In this document: piece by piece, positions 6,117 to 11,217 of the stretch | Layout: each line of letters starts with the position of its first letter | Position numbering within the stretch: the stretch's first letter is position 1 | Assembly (NCBI GenBank): GCA_900550315.1 | Contig: URRK01000035.1 | Location: 1-11,272, forward strand | Direction of reading: 5' to 3' | DNA length: 11,272 nt | Origin: an uncultured Oscillospiraceae bacterium | GTDB taxonomy: Bacteria > Bacillota > Clostridia > Oscillospirales > Acutalibacteraceae | Position numbers and translations under genes: made by a program | The notes under the pieces: model-generated | Told to the model about the DNA's origin: nothing | Seen by the model: the letters and a program-made list of their open reading frames with translations, nothing else | Databases searched by the model: none

Positions 6117-6959
6117 ATGGAACCAATAACCCTAACGCCGGCGGTGGCAGCTAAATTTTTGCAGCATTTAACGGGGCAGGAAAAAAGCCGTAACACCCGG
6201 CAGCAGTATTGTCGCAGCGCCGCGGTCTTTGCCAAATTTGCCGGCGGCCGGCCGGTTACCAAAACGCTGGTGCTGCAGTACAAGGCCGCGCTGCAGCAGC
6301 GGTACGCCGCCCGCAGCGTAAATGCCGCCTTAGCGGCGCTAAACTGCCTGTTTAGCTTTTTAGGGCAGCCGGGGCTGCGCTGCAAAAGCGTTAAGCTGCA
6401 GCGCCAAATTTACTGCCCCGAGGAAAAGGAGCTAACAAGGCAGGAGTACGAGCGCCTTTGCCGGGCGGCCCTTTTGCAAAAAAACACCCGGCTGTACCTG
6501 CTGCTGCAAACGGTGTGCGGCACCGGTATTCGCGTTAGCGAGCTGCCGTTTATTACGGTGCAGGCTGCCCAAAGCGGGCAGGCCACCGTGCGCTGCAAGG
6601 GCAAAACCCGAACTGTGTTTTTGGTTAAGCCCCTGCGGCAAAAGTTGCTGCGCTACGCGGCGCAGCAGGGCATTGTGCAGGGCAAAATTTTTGTTACCAA
6701 AACCGGCAAGCCGTTAGACCGGGCTAATATTTGGCGGGAGATGAAAGGCCTTTGCGCGGCCGCCGGGGTAAACCCCAAAAAGGTGTTCCCGCACAATTTG
6801 CGGCACCTGTTTGCCCGGGTGTTTTACAGTTTGGAAAAAGACCTGGCCAAGCTGGCCGACATTTTAGGCCACGCCAGCATTGAAACCACAAGAATTTACA
6901 TTATTTCTACCGGCAGCGAGCACCGCCGCAAGCTGGAAAAAATGCATTTAATTTTGTAA
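6117..6959 (+). CDS. Tyrosine-family site-specific recombinase (probable DNA invertase of the adjacent switch)
   Basis: This 280-residue protein would cut and rejoin DNA through a covalent phosphotyrosine link. It has an N-terminal SAM-like core-binding domain (about 8-85) and a catalytic domain (about 103-275). Catalytic residues are visible: R139 in GTGIRVSEL, a beta-hairpin Lys (K161 or K163 in CKGKTR), H226 and R229 in PHNLRH, H252 in LGHAS, and nucleophile Y261 in TRIYI. The length is typical of XerC/D-sized enzymes, without the arm-binding extension of larger phage integrases. The ribosome binding site GGAGG (6100-6104) is 12 nt from the ATG. No phage or transposon genes surround it. 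Its stop is 125 bp from the left copy of a 26-bp inverted pair, so its most likely job is inverting the segment 7085-7363. That link is inferred from proximity. Confidence 0.93.
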   Translation: MEPITLTPAVAAKFLQHLTGQEKSRNTRQQYCRSAAVFAKFAGGRPVTKTLVLQYKAALQQRYAARSVNAALAALNCLFSFLGQPGLRCKSVKLQRQIYCPEEKELTRQEYERLCRAALLQKNTRLYLLLQTVCGTGIRVSELPFITVQAAQSGQATVRCKGKTRTVFLVKPLRQKLLRYAAQQGIVQGKIFVTKTGKPLDRANIWREMKGLCAAAGVNPKKVFPHNLRHLFARVFYSLEKDLAKLADILGHASIETTRIYIISTGSEHRRKLEKMHLIL

Positions 6960-7084
6960 CAACGGTTTAAAAGGCAGCGGTTTAGGGGGAAAACGGTTTT
7001 AACAGTCGGCTGGTGCAGTGCACCGCCCCGGCAAAAGGGCTAAAACGCCCCTTAAAAAACAAAAAAACCGCTGTAAACAGCGGC
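6960..7084. other. Gap between recombinase gene and inverted repeat, no gene seen
   Basis: No convincing coding sequence. It holds the motif cggttt three times (within 6963-7000), a hairpin GGTGC/GCACC (7012-7016 and 7020-7024), an imperfect hairpin around GGGC/GCCC (7037-7050), and the leftward terminator described separately. No + strand hairpin here is followed by a T-run, so the recombinase message may continue to the terminator at 7297. Confidence 0.6.
7050..7083 (-). terminator. Leftward rho-independent terminator beside the left inverted repeat
   Basis: Read on the minus strand, CCGCTG (7083-7078), loop TTTA and CAGCGG (7073-7068) form a 6-bp hairpin. It is followed by seven T's (7067-7061), a G and six more T's. 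There is no minus-strand gene to its right, so its only evident purpose is to stop transcripts from the leftward promoter at 7155-7183. It is placed directly outside the left inverted repeat. Confidence 0.85.
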
Positions 7085-7110
7085 TACAACATAATTCGTA
7101 TTATGTTGTA
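7085..7110 (+). repeat. Left inverted repeat / recombination site (26 bp)
   Basis: Arms TACAACATAAT (7085-7095) and ATTATGTTGTA (7100-7110) form an 11-bp palindrome around the asymmetric core TCGT (7096-7099). The whole 26 bp is the exact reverse complement of 7338-7363, and identity stops at both edges. Two inverted recombinase-binding arms around a short directional core is the normal layout of a tyrosine recombinase crossover site. Confidence 0.92.
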
Positions 7111-7115
7111 TGAAA

Positions 7116-7147
7116 AACGAAAACTTTAACGCAAACTGTTTTTCGTT
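7116..7147 (-). other. 5'-end hairpin of the switch promoter's transcript
   Basis: AACGAAAA (7147-7140 on the minus strand) pairs with TTTTCGTT (7123-7116). This begins at or next to the predicted RNA start, so the RNA would carry a 5' stem in either orientation. It may stabilise the leader. In the ON state it is followed by the right-site palindrome and then the ribosome binding site. Confidence 0.45.
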
Positions 7148-7154
7148 CTTTAAA

Positions 7155-7183
7155 ATTATATCATTAAACCTTTAAATTGTCAA
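7155..7183 (-). promoter_or_regulatory. Consensus extended sigma-A promoter, pointing left, inside the invertible element
   Basis: On the minus strand TTGACA (7183-7178), a 17-bp spacer and TATAAT (7160-7155) match the sigma-A consensus at every position. A TG one base before the -10 makes it an extended -10. The DNA upstream of the -35 is AT-rich, like an UP element. RNA should start near 7149-7147. It currently points away from any gene, into the terminator at 7083-7050. Inversion would aim it at the gene at 7381. Confidence 0.9.
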
Positions 7184-7230
7184 TATTTAGAGCATAAAAA
7201 GTAAAATTGTGGAAAAATAAGCGCAACAAA

Positions 7231-7277
7231 CCAAGCCCTTTTGCTGCAAAACAATTTGCACCCGCAAAAAGGCTTGG
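7231..7277. repeat. Long imperfect hairpin in the centre of the invertible segment
   Basis: CCAAGCCCTTTTGC (7231-7244) and GCAAAAAGGCTTGG (7264-7277) pair over 14 bp with one mismatch. Inside, TGCAAA (7245-7250) pairs with TTTGCA (7255-7260) around ACAA, leaving a CCC bulge. Only CTTTT follows on the + strand, so it is at best a weak terminator. It could add insulation or be a protein-binding site for the recombination complex. Confidence 0.6.
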
Positions 7278-7296
7278 CTTTTCGTACGCTATTTTG

Positions 7297-7328
7297 GCCC
7301 GTGCAGCGCTGCACGGGCTTTTATTTTT
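7297..7328 (+). terminator. Strong rightward terminator blocking the operon in this orientation
   Basis: GCCCGTGCAGC and GCTGCACGGGC (7297-7318) form a perfect 22-bp palindrome, giving a 9-bp GC-rich stem with a GCGC loop. TTTTATTTTT follows at 7319-7328. There is no T-run in the other direction, so it acts rightward only. It stops transcription entering from the recombinase side, 10 nt before the right inverted repeat, and would face left after inversion. Confidence 0.9.
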
Positions 7329-7337
7329 GCAGCAGTT

Positions 7338-7363
7338 TACAACATAATACGAATTATGTTGTA
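7338..7363 (-). repeat. Right inverted repeat / recombination site (26 bp)
   Basis: The exact reverse complement of 7085-7110: the same 11-bp arms (7338-7348 and 7353-7363), with the core reading ACGA (7349-7352). It ends 5 nt before the AGGAGGT ribosome binding site (7369-7375) of the first operon gene. Transcripts in the ON state would therefore carry its hairpin next to that site. Confidence 0.92.
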
Positions 7364-7368
7364 AAAAT

Positions 7369-7375
7369 AGGAGGT
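7369..7375 (+). promoter_or_regulatory. Strong ribosome binding site of the switch-controlled operon
   Basis: AGGAGGT at 7369-7375 is 5 nt from ATG 7381 and lies outside the invertible segment. The first gene therefore keeps its translation start in both orientations, and only transcription is switched. Confidence 0.85.
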
Positions 7376-7380
7376 AGAAA

Positions 7381-8028
7381 ATGAATTGGGAAATTTATTC
7401 AAACAACTGTGAAACCACGGAAATTTTGGAAAATGGTTTAATTGAAAGGATTCGTAACAAAGATATTTCGCCGGATGTTTTTGTTAAAAATTCTACAATG
7501 GACGATTGGGTTCAATTAAAAAACACCGAGATTTGGAAAACCACCCAGCAGGAGCAGCTGCAAAAAAATCAAGAGTTTGAAAGAATACAGGAAGCTAAAT
7601 GCTTAAAAGATAGGTTTAAAAATAAAACAGGATTGGCATATTTTTCTTTAGGAATTGCAATTTTAACTTTTTTTATTATGATGTTTTTAAGCGGCGTGCC
7701 GGACGAGGAAAGTGTTAATAGCTATTTTTATATACACAACGACGATTTTATTCGGGGTTGGATAATTGTTTGTTCTATTTCCGGTGTAATTGCTCTTGTT
7801 TTAGCATTGATTACGCTTTTCAACGACCGGCTTGATATTTTAAAAGAATTTTATCCCGACGATTATTTTGATTATATTTTTTTTGGCCGTCGGTTAGCTA
7901 TTGCGGCCATTTTAGTTTTGCTAATGGGCTTAGTAATTCTTGGCTTGGTAAGGCAGGGCGTTTTTCACCCTTTGTTTTTCAGTGAGGATTATTTAAAAGA
8001 AGCATTTTTAAAAGAAGCATTTCACTAA
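7381..8028 (+). CDS. Membrane protein with N-terminal GYF_2-like domain, first gene of the switched operon
   Basis: This is a 215-residue protein I cannot name. Residues 1-53 resemble the GYF_2 (DUF4339) domain, a small module that usually sits on the cytoplasmic end of membrane proteins and is thought to bind peptides. Landmarks are W3, the I..G.I-type segment RNKDISPDVFVKN, W43 and W52. A charged Gln/Glu-rich stretch (55-82) follows, then three predicted transmembrane segments (about 84-105, 125-147 and 170-190). The C-terminus carries a short tandem repeat (LKEAF twice). The start has an excellent ribosome binding site. The only promoter that could serve it is the one in the invertible element, currently turned away. 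The next gene, 33 nt downstream, has a paralogous N-terminal domain. The gene looks more AT-rich than the left half of the window. Confidence 0.85.
   Translation: MNWEIYSNNCETTEILENGLIERIRNKDISPDVFVKNSTMDDWVQLKNTEIWKTTQQEQLQKNQEFERIQEAKCLKDRFKNKTGLAYFSLGIAILTFFIMMFLSGVPDEESVNSYFYIHNDDFIRGWIIVCSISGVIALVLALITLFNDRLDILKEFYPDDYFDYIFFGRRLAIAAILVLLMGLVILGLVRQGVFHPLFFSEDYLKEAFLKEAFH
7992..8021 (+). repeat. Perfect 15-bp tandem duplication near the 3' end of the first operon gene
   Basis: TTTAAAAGAAGCATT occurs at 7992-8006 and again at 8007-8021, encoding LKEAF twice close to the C-terminus. A 15-bp unit keeps the frame, so gain or loss of copies would only change tail length. Confidence 0.8.
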
Positions 8029-8061
8029 TAATTTAATAAACAAGCTTAGGAGAATAGAGTT

Positions 8062-8586
8062 ATGGAATGGTATATAGCAGTAGATAATCAACCCAAAATG
8101 ATTCCGGAAACGGTTTTAAAGCACAAAATTGAAAATAACGAGGTTTTGCCCGACGCATTGGTGGTAAATGCCGAACTTAAAAATTGGACGCCGTTAAGGG
8201 AAACCAAACTGTGGAAACAAAATGCCCCAAAAATGCAGCAGGGCGCCCCCACTCCGGCAGCTGCACCGGTGGGTGGAACCTACTCGGTAAACGGAATTGC
8301 TGACTCCGGTGCTCAGCTAAAAGACCGCGGCTTGGCTTTGGCCATTATTGGTTGGATTTTTGCAATTATCGGCTTTTTTATTTTGCCCATTATATTTAGC
8401 GTATTAGGTTTTATTTTTGGCTTAACTGCATTTTGCCTAAACCCCGCCGAGGAAAAAATGGGCGTAAAACCAATTTGGAAGTTTAAAAGCAAAGCCAAAG
8501 GCTTTGGATTAGCGGCAATGATTATTGGTGGAATTGGCGTAGTTTTAATGATTATTAACATGGTGCGGTTTAGCAGCTTGGGGTAA
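8062..8586 (+). CDS. Membrane protein with GYF_2-like N-terminus and DUF4190-like membrane part
   Basis: This 174-residue protein has a GYF_2-like domain at 1-52 (EWYIAVD opening, EVLPDALVV, W42, W51). A Pro/Ala/Gly-rich linker (56-85) follows. The hydrophobic part has a long double span at about 89-125 and another at about 148-168, with a basic loop (KFKSKAKG) between. This layout resembles DUF4190-type membrane domains, often joined to GYF_2 or zinc-ribbon heads in Gram-positive bacteria. Its N-terminal domain is clearly related to that of the gene before it, so the two may form a paralogous pair or a hetero-complex. AGGAGA at 8048-8053 gives a good ribosome binding site. It is in the operon, with 14 nt to the next gene. 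The molecular function is unknown. Confidence 0.85.
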   Translation: MEWYIAVDNQPKMIPETVLKHKIENNEVLPDALVVNAELKNWTPLRETKLWKQNAPKMQQGAPTPAAAPVGGTYSVNGIADSGAQLKDRGLALAIIGWIFAIIGFFILPIIFSVLGFIFGLTAFCLNPAEEKMGVKPIWKFKSKAKGFGLAAMIIGGIGVVLMIINMVRFSSLG

Positions 8587-8600
8587 AGGGGTGCGGTTAA

Positions 8601-8909
8601 ATGAAAAAAATCGGCGTAATTTTTTTGGCGTTATGCGTTTTGTTAGGCGTTTGCGGGTGCCAAAAAAGCGAGCAGGAGTACAAAGCCGCTATTGAACGGC
8701 ACTTTAGCAGCAAGCATAACGCTACGGTTTGTTCGTACGAATCGTTTGTAATAAACAGCGACGCAACCGCCAGCGCAAGAATAGAAAATACCGTAAAAAC
8801 AAATTACGGGGCAGAGCTTAACATGCGGGCAGATGTTTCGTTAGACAGTGAATGTAAAATTTCCTCCTGTAGTACCTGCGAGCTATTAGAGCTGGAAAAA
8901 GTTTTTTAA
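8601..8909 (+). CDS. Small predicted lipoprotein
   Basis: This 102-residue protein starts with a lipoprotein signal: MKK, a hydrophobic stretch, and a lipobox-like VCGC with C20 as the likely lipidated residue. It should be anchored to the outer face of the membrane. The mature part (about 82 residues) opens with charged helix-like sequence (SEQEYKAAIERHF). A stretch rich in alternating polar/hydrophobic residues follows, likely beta strands. It has four further cysteines (C44, C85, C90, C93), which could form disulfides or bind metal. No family is recognised. AAGGGG at 8586-8591, partly overlapping the previous stop, is the ribosome binding site, 9 nt from the ATG. Tight spacing on both sides places it in the operon. 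C18 also precedes C20, so the exact lipidation site is not certain. Confidence 0.83.
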   Translation: MKKIGVIFLALCVLLGVCGCQKSEQEYKAAIERHFSSKHNATVCSYESFVINSDATASARIENTVKTNYGAELNMRADVSLDSECKISSCSTCELLELEKVF

Positions 8910-8927
8910 AAAGAGGGGTGCTTAGCA

Positions 8928-10037
8928 ATGCAAAACAAAACAGATTGTTCGGCCAATTTTTTGCCGCCCGAGTTACCTAAAGAGGGGGCTTTTGCTCCGC
9001 CGCCGGTTCCCGAAAATTCGGTTGCCTGCAACCCGTTTGTTGGCAACAGCTTACCAAGCGCACCGAATAAAAGTAACAAGCGCGTAAAGGCGTTAGCCAT
9101 TATAATACCGTCTACGGCAATTGTGCTGGTAGCCGCAATAATTGTTACGGTGTGTTTAAAAAACAAAAACAGCAATAGCCGCTACGGGTACTCTTACTCC
9201 TCCTCTTATTACAGCGGGTACTACCCCAATAGCTATGGGTATTCTTTTTACAGCTACGGTTCCGAAACCGGCAGCAGTTCGGGTTACAATAGCAATAATC
9301 AATACGATGACGGAAACGGGCATTGCGCCATAGGCGGCGACACCGGCACAGAAAGTTACGGGTACGATGAAAGCTACATAGATACAACTACGCAGTACGA
9401 AAGCACCTACCGGGAAAGCAGCGGCTACAAAAGCAGCGGTACAGCTAAAAGCAGTTCTAAAAAGGTTCTGCCGTATTCGTCTGATGCCATACCCAAAAAT
9501 TTAAGCGTTGGCGATTCGCTTACCTTTGGTAATTCCAGTTGGTTGGTTTTAGAAAAGCAGGGGAACAAGGCGTTTATTTGTAGGTTTGTTATCGGGAACT
9601 CCTATGGGGATGGGAGCTATTATAATAAACCAGGCGGCGCCACTACTTGGGAGACCTGCAGCCTGCGAAAGTATTTGAATAGCGATTTTTACAATTCGTT
9701 TACCATGCCGGAGCGAAAGCGAATTTTAACAACAAAGGTGGTAAGTGATGATAACCCCGATTGGGGCACAGACGGCGGCAATGACACCGAGGATAAAATT
9801 TACATTCTTAGCGAAACCGAGGTTAAAAAATATTATTCTTTAGTTAGCGAGTTACGTGATCGTTATGTGTATTATCACAACACGGGTTTAAGAACGCCGG
9901 GGAAAAGCAATGATAAAATTGCGTATTTTTCTTATGAGTATACAAAGGATGACGGGTCGTATAGTTTTCATAATGAGGGGTGGAATGTGAATAGCAGCTG
10001 GAGTTTCATGTATTGTATGTGGATTAAAACCGATTAA
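8928..10037 (+). CDS. Single-pass membrane protein with Tyr/Ser-rich stalk and DUF6273-like extracellular domain
   Basis: This 369-residue protein has four parts. Residues 1-50 are a Pro-rich cytoplasmic tail. Residues 54-76 are a transmembrane segment. Residues 85-180 are a low-complexity stalk very rich in Tyr, Ser, Gly and Asn. Residues 189-368 resemble the DUF6273 domain: VGDSLTFGNSSWLVLE, TWETCSLRKYLNSDFY, a MPERKRIL segment, DKIYILSETEVKKYY, GLRTPGK and a terminal MWIKTD. DUF6273 is a domain of unknown function common in Clostridia. The topology predicts the C-terminal domain is displayed outside the cell. AGAGGGG (8912-8918) is the ribosome binding site. It is the largest and most exposed product of the switched operon and a good candidate for the phase-variable surface factor. 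The domain name is from pattern memory; the ligand is unknown. Confidence 0.87.
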   Translation: MQNKTDCSANFLPPELPKEGAFAPPPVPENSVACNPFVGNSLPSAPNKSNKRVKALAIIIPSTAIVLVAAIIVTVCLKNKNSNSRYGYSYSSSYYSGYYPNSYGYSFYSYGSETGSSSGYNSNNQYDDGNGHCAIGGDTGTESYGYDESYIDTTTQYESTYRESSGYKSSGTAKSSSKKVLPYSSDAIPKNLSVGDSLTFGNSSWLVLEKQGNKAFICRFVIGNSYGDGSYYNKPGGATTWETCSLRKYLNSDFYNSFTMPERKRILTTKVVSDDNPDWGTDGGNDTEDKIYILSETEVKKYYSLVSELRDRYVYYHNTGLRTPGKSNDKIAYFSYEYTKDDGSYSFHNEGWNVNSSWSFMYCMWIKTD

Positions 10038-10075
10038 ACAAATTTAAATAAAACAAGAGAATTGGAGAGATGATG

Positions 10076-10729
10076 ATGGCAGAAATTGAACAGGTTTGCC
10101 CAACCCACCGTTGGCGCTGCATGAATTGCAACGAAATGGCAAGCTCCTACATTTGCGGCTTTTGCGGAAAACCCAGCTACCAAAAGGAAGAAACCAAGGA
10201 ACCAAAAGAAACAACCGCTTTAGAAAAAACGCTGAAAAAGGCGACGGAAAAGAAAACGCAGGCAGCCGGAAAAAATGAGGTTGAAATACAGTTAGAAAAA
10301 AAGCTGCAAACTGCGGCGTTAACGGTAAGCACCGAATTAAAAAGCGGTGTAAAGCAATTAAAAAAATCAATTTCTTGCCTGTTGGGCGTTACGGTTGTTG
10401 CGGCAGTAGTTGTAATTACCCTGTGTACCAATATGCAAAATAAAATAAACTCTTACGAAGCAGCAAATAACGAGCTTATTACAAAGGTGCAGGCACAGTC
10501 TTTAGAAATTGAAAAGCTGCAAAAGGCCGCCAACGAAAAGCCGGAGCCGGAATACATTGCTTACACCGTAAAAGCGGGGGAGACCTTAGAGCAAATTTGC
10601 CAACAGAATAATATTGATTTTTTGGCGAATAAAAATATTATATTGGCAATTAACGGAATTCAAAATTCTAATGTTATACGCGTTGGGCAAACGGTTATTT
10701 TACCTAAGCTGAATAGCACCAAAAATTAA
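10076..10729 (+). CDS. Zinc-ribbon / transmembrane / LysM protein
   Basis: Three ATG codons in a row (10070, 10073, 10076) precede the gene. GGAG at 10064-10067 best fits 10076 (8 nt) or 10073 (5 nt), so 10076 is used, giving 217 residues. The N-terminus has a zinc-ribbon-like set of cysteines (C8, then CMNC at 15-18 and CGFC at 27-30). A Lys/Glu-rich linker follows, then a transmembrane segment at about 101-118, a coiled-coil-like stretch (about 120-153), and a LysM domain at about 160-211 (YTVKAGETLEQIC, LAINGI, IRVGQTVILPK). LysM modules bind N-acetylglucosamine-containing glycans such as peptidoglycan. The protein thus appears to link a cytoplasmic metal-binding head to the cell wall. It lies in the switched operon. 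Its role is unknown; wall anchoring or tethering of a complex is an inference. Confidence 0.87.
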   Translation: MAEIEQVCPTHRWRCMNCNEMASSYICGFCGKPSYQKEETKEPKETTALEKTLKKATEKKTQAAGKNEVEIQLEKKLQTAALTVSTELKSGVKQLKKSISCLLGVTVVAAVVVITLCTNMQNKINSYEAANNELITKVQAQSLEIEKLQKAANEKPEPEYIAYTVKAGETLEQICQQNNIDFLANKNIILAINGIQNSNVIRVGQTVILPKLNSTKN

Positions 10730-10742
10730 GGGGCAAGAATTT

Positions 10743-10985
10743 ATGACAGCAAACGAGTTAACCATGAACGATTCTTATTTAATAGTAAAAAACGGGGAAA
10801 ACGAAAACGGTACAATTATTAAAGTTTCTTACCGCAGCAATTTAATAAAGGTTTTTCAAAAAATTGAGCCGCAAGTGTTTTCAAAAATTGAAAATTTAGA
10901 TGTGAACAAAATTGTTGATTTTAGAAAAATTGTAAGCATAGCGGGTGATTCCGGCTACAGCCTTTACCAGCTTACACAGCTGTAA
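10743..10985 (+). CDS. Small hypothetical protein, last gene of the switched operon
   Basis: This 80-residue protein belongs to no family I recognise. It has no signal peptide, transmembrane segment or cysteine. The composition is rich in Asn, Ile, Lys and Ser, with predicted beta-strand-like stretches early (DSYLIVKNG, NGTIIKVSY, NLIKVFQKI) and short helical parts after, suggesting a small compact cytoplasmic protein. AAGGGG at 10728-10733 overlaps the previous gene's stop and lies 9 nt from the ATG. The 13-nt gap and the terminator 24 nt after its stop show that it closes the operon. It may be an accessory or regulator of the membrane proteins, but nothing in its sequence shows this. Confidence 0.75.
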   Translation: MTANELTMNDSYLIVKNGENENGTIIKVSYRSNLIKVFQKIEPQVFSKIENLDVNKIVDFRKIVSIAGDSGYSLYQLTQL

Positions 10986-11009
10986 AATTTAAATTACAAC
11001 CTTTTTTCG

Positions 11010-11041
11010 GGGGCGGTTTGTAAAAACCGCCCCTATTTTTT
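11010..11041 (+). terminator. Strong terminator at the end of the switched operon
   Basis: GGGGCGGTTT (11010-11019), loop GTAA and AAACCGCCCC (11024-11033) make a perfect 10-bp stem followed by TATTTTTT (11034-11041). It closes the operon that begins at 7381 and separates it from the next gene. Confidence 0.93.
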
Positions 11042-11157
11042 ACGCCAATAGGGGTTCGTTTTTACGCCCAAACAGAAATAAAGCAAAGGAAAAACCTACC
11101 AAACGACAAAATACGACCCTTTTTGCAAATAGTTTTATAATATTTTAGATAAAATTA

Positions 11158-11186
11158 TTGACAAACTGAATGTTTTGTGATAAGAT
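11158..11186 (+). promoter_or_regulatory. Putative extended -10 sigma-A promoter of the last gene
   Basis: TTGACA (11158-11163), 17 bp, then TAAGAT (11181-11186) with TG one base before it. The -35 is perfect and the -10 matches 4 of 6 plus the TG extension. It lies 31 bp upstream of the ATG at 11218. Confidence 0.75.
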
Positions 11187-11217
11187 AGGTTCAATAAATA
11201 TGAACGGAGTGTTAAAT

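Larger units (their letters stand above)
7085..7363. mobile_element. Predicted invertible promoter element (phase-variation switch, OFF orientation)
   Basis: Two perfect inverted 26-bp sites bracket 227 bp (7111-7337) that holds no gene. It carries a consensus promoter pointing left, a long central hairpin and a strong rightward terminator. Outside the left site is a leftward terminator and then a tyrosine recombinase gene. Outside the right site, 17 nt away, is the first gene of a six-gene operon. As drawn the operon lacks a promoter and is behind a terminator. Inversion (position x becomes 14448 minus x) would put -35 at 7265-7270, -10 at 7288-7293 and the RNA start near 7300, about 80 nt before the ATG. 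The sequence parts are seen directly; switching is inferred. Confidence 0.88.

Noticed and set aside
6080..6385. Minus-strand open frame of 101 codons opposite the recombinase start
   Set aside because: It lies antisense to a clear tyrosine recombinase, has no recognisable motif and runs through the promoter and hairpin region; it is a shadow frame.
6117..6959. Recombinase as the integrase of a prophage or conjugative element
   Set aside because: No phage, transfer or replication genes and no direct-repeat attachment sites are seen in the window; inverted sites beside it fit an invertase better. An element edge outside the window cannot be excluded.
7231..7277. Central hairpin as a second strong terminator
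   Set aside because: Only four T's follow on the + strand and three on the minus strand, so termination would be weak; listed as a hairpin only.
7085..7363. The inverted pair as ends of a small insertion sequence or MITE
   Set aside because: No target-site duplication flanks the repeats (c at 7084, a at 7364 with no matching short repeat), and the repeats are internal palindromes containing a core, which fits recombination sites rather than transposon ends.
8906..9175. Minus-strand frames opposite the DUF6273-like gene (also 9145-9387)
   Set aside because: Low-complexity products opposite a well-supported + strand gene with signals for its own start; no family features.
8928..10037. DUF6273-like gene as a target of a diversity-generating retroelement
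   Set aside because: No reverse transcriptase gene and no template/variable repeat pair found by eye in the window.
11030..11054. Alternative hairpin CCCCTATT/AATAGGGG after the operon terminator as an anti-terminator
   Set aside because: Its downstream arm is transcribed after the T-run, too late to prevent the terminator from folding.
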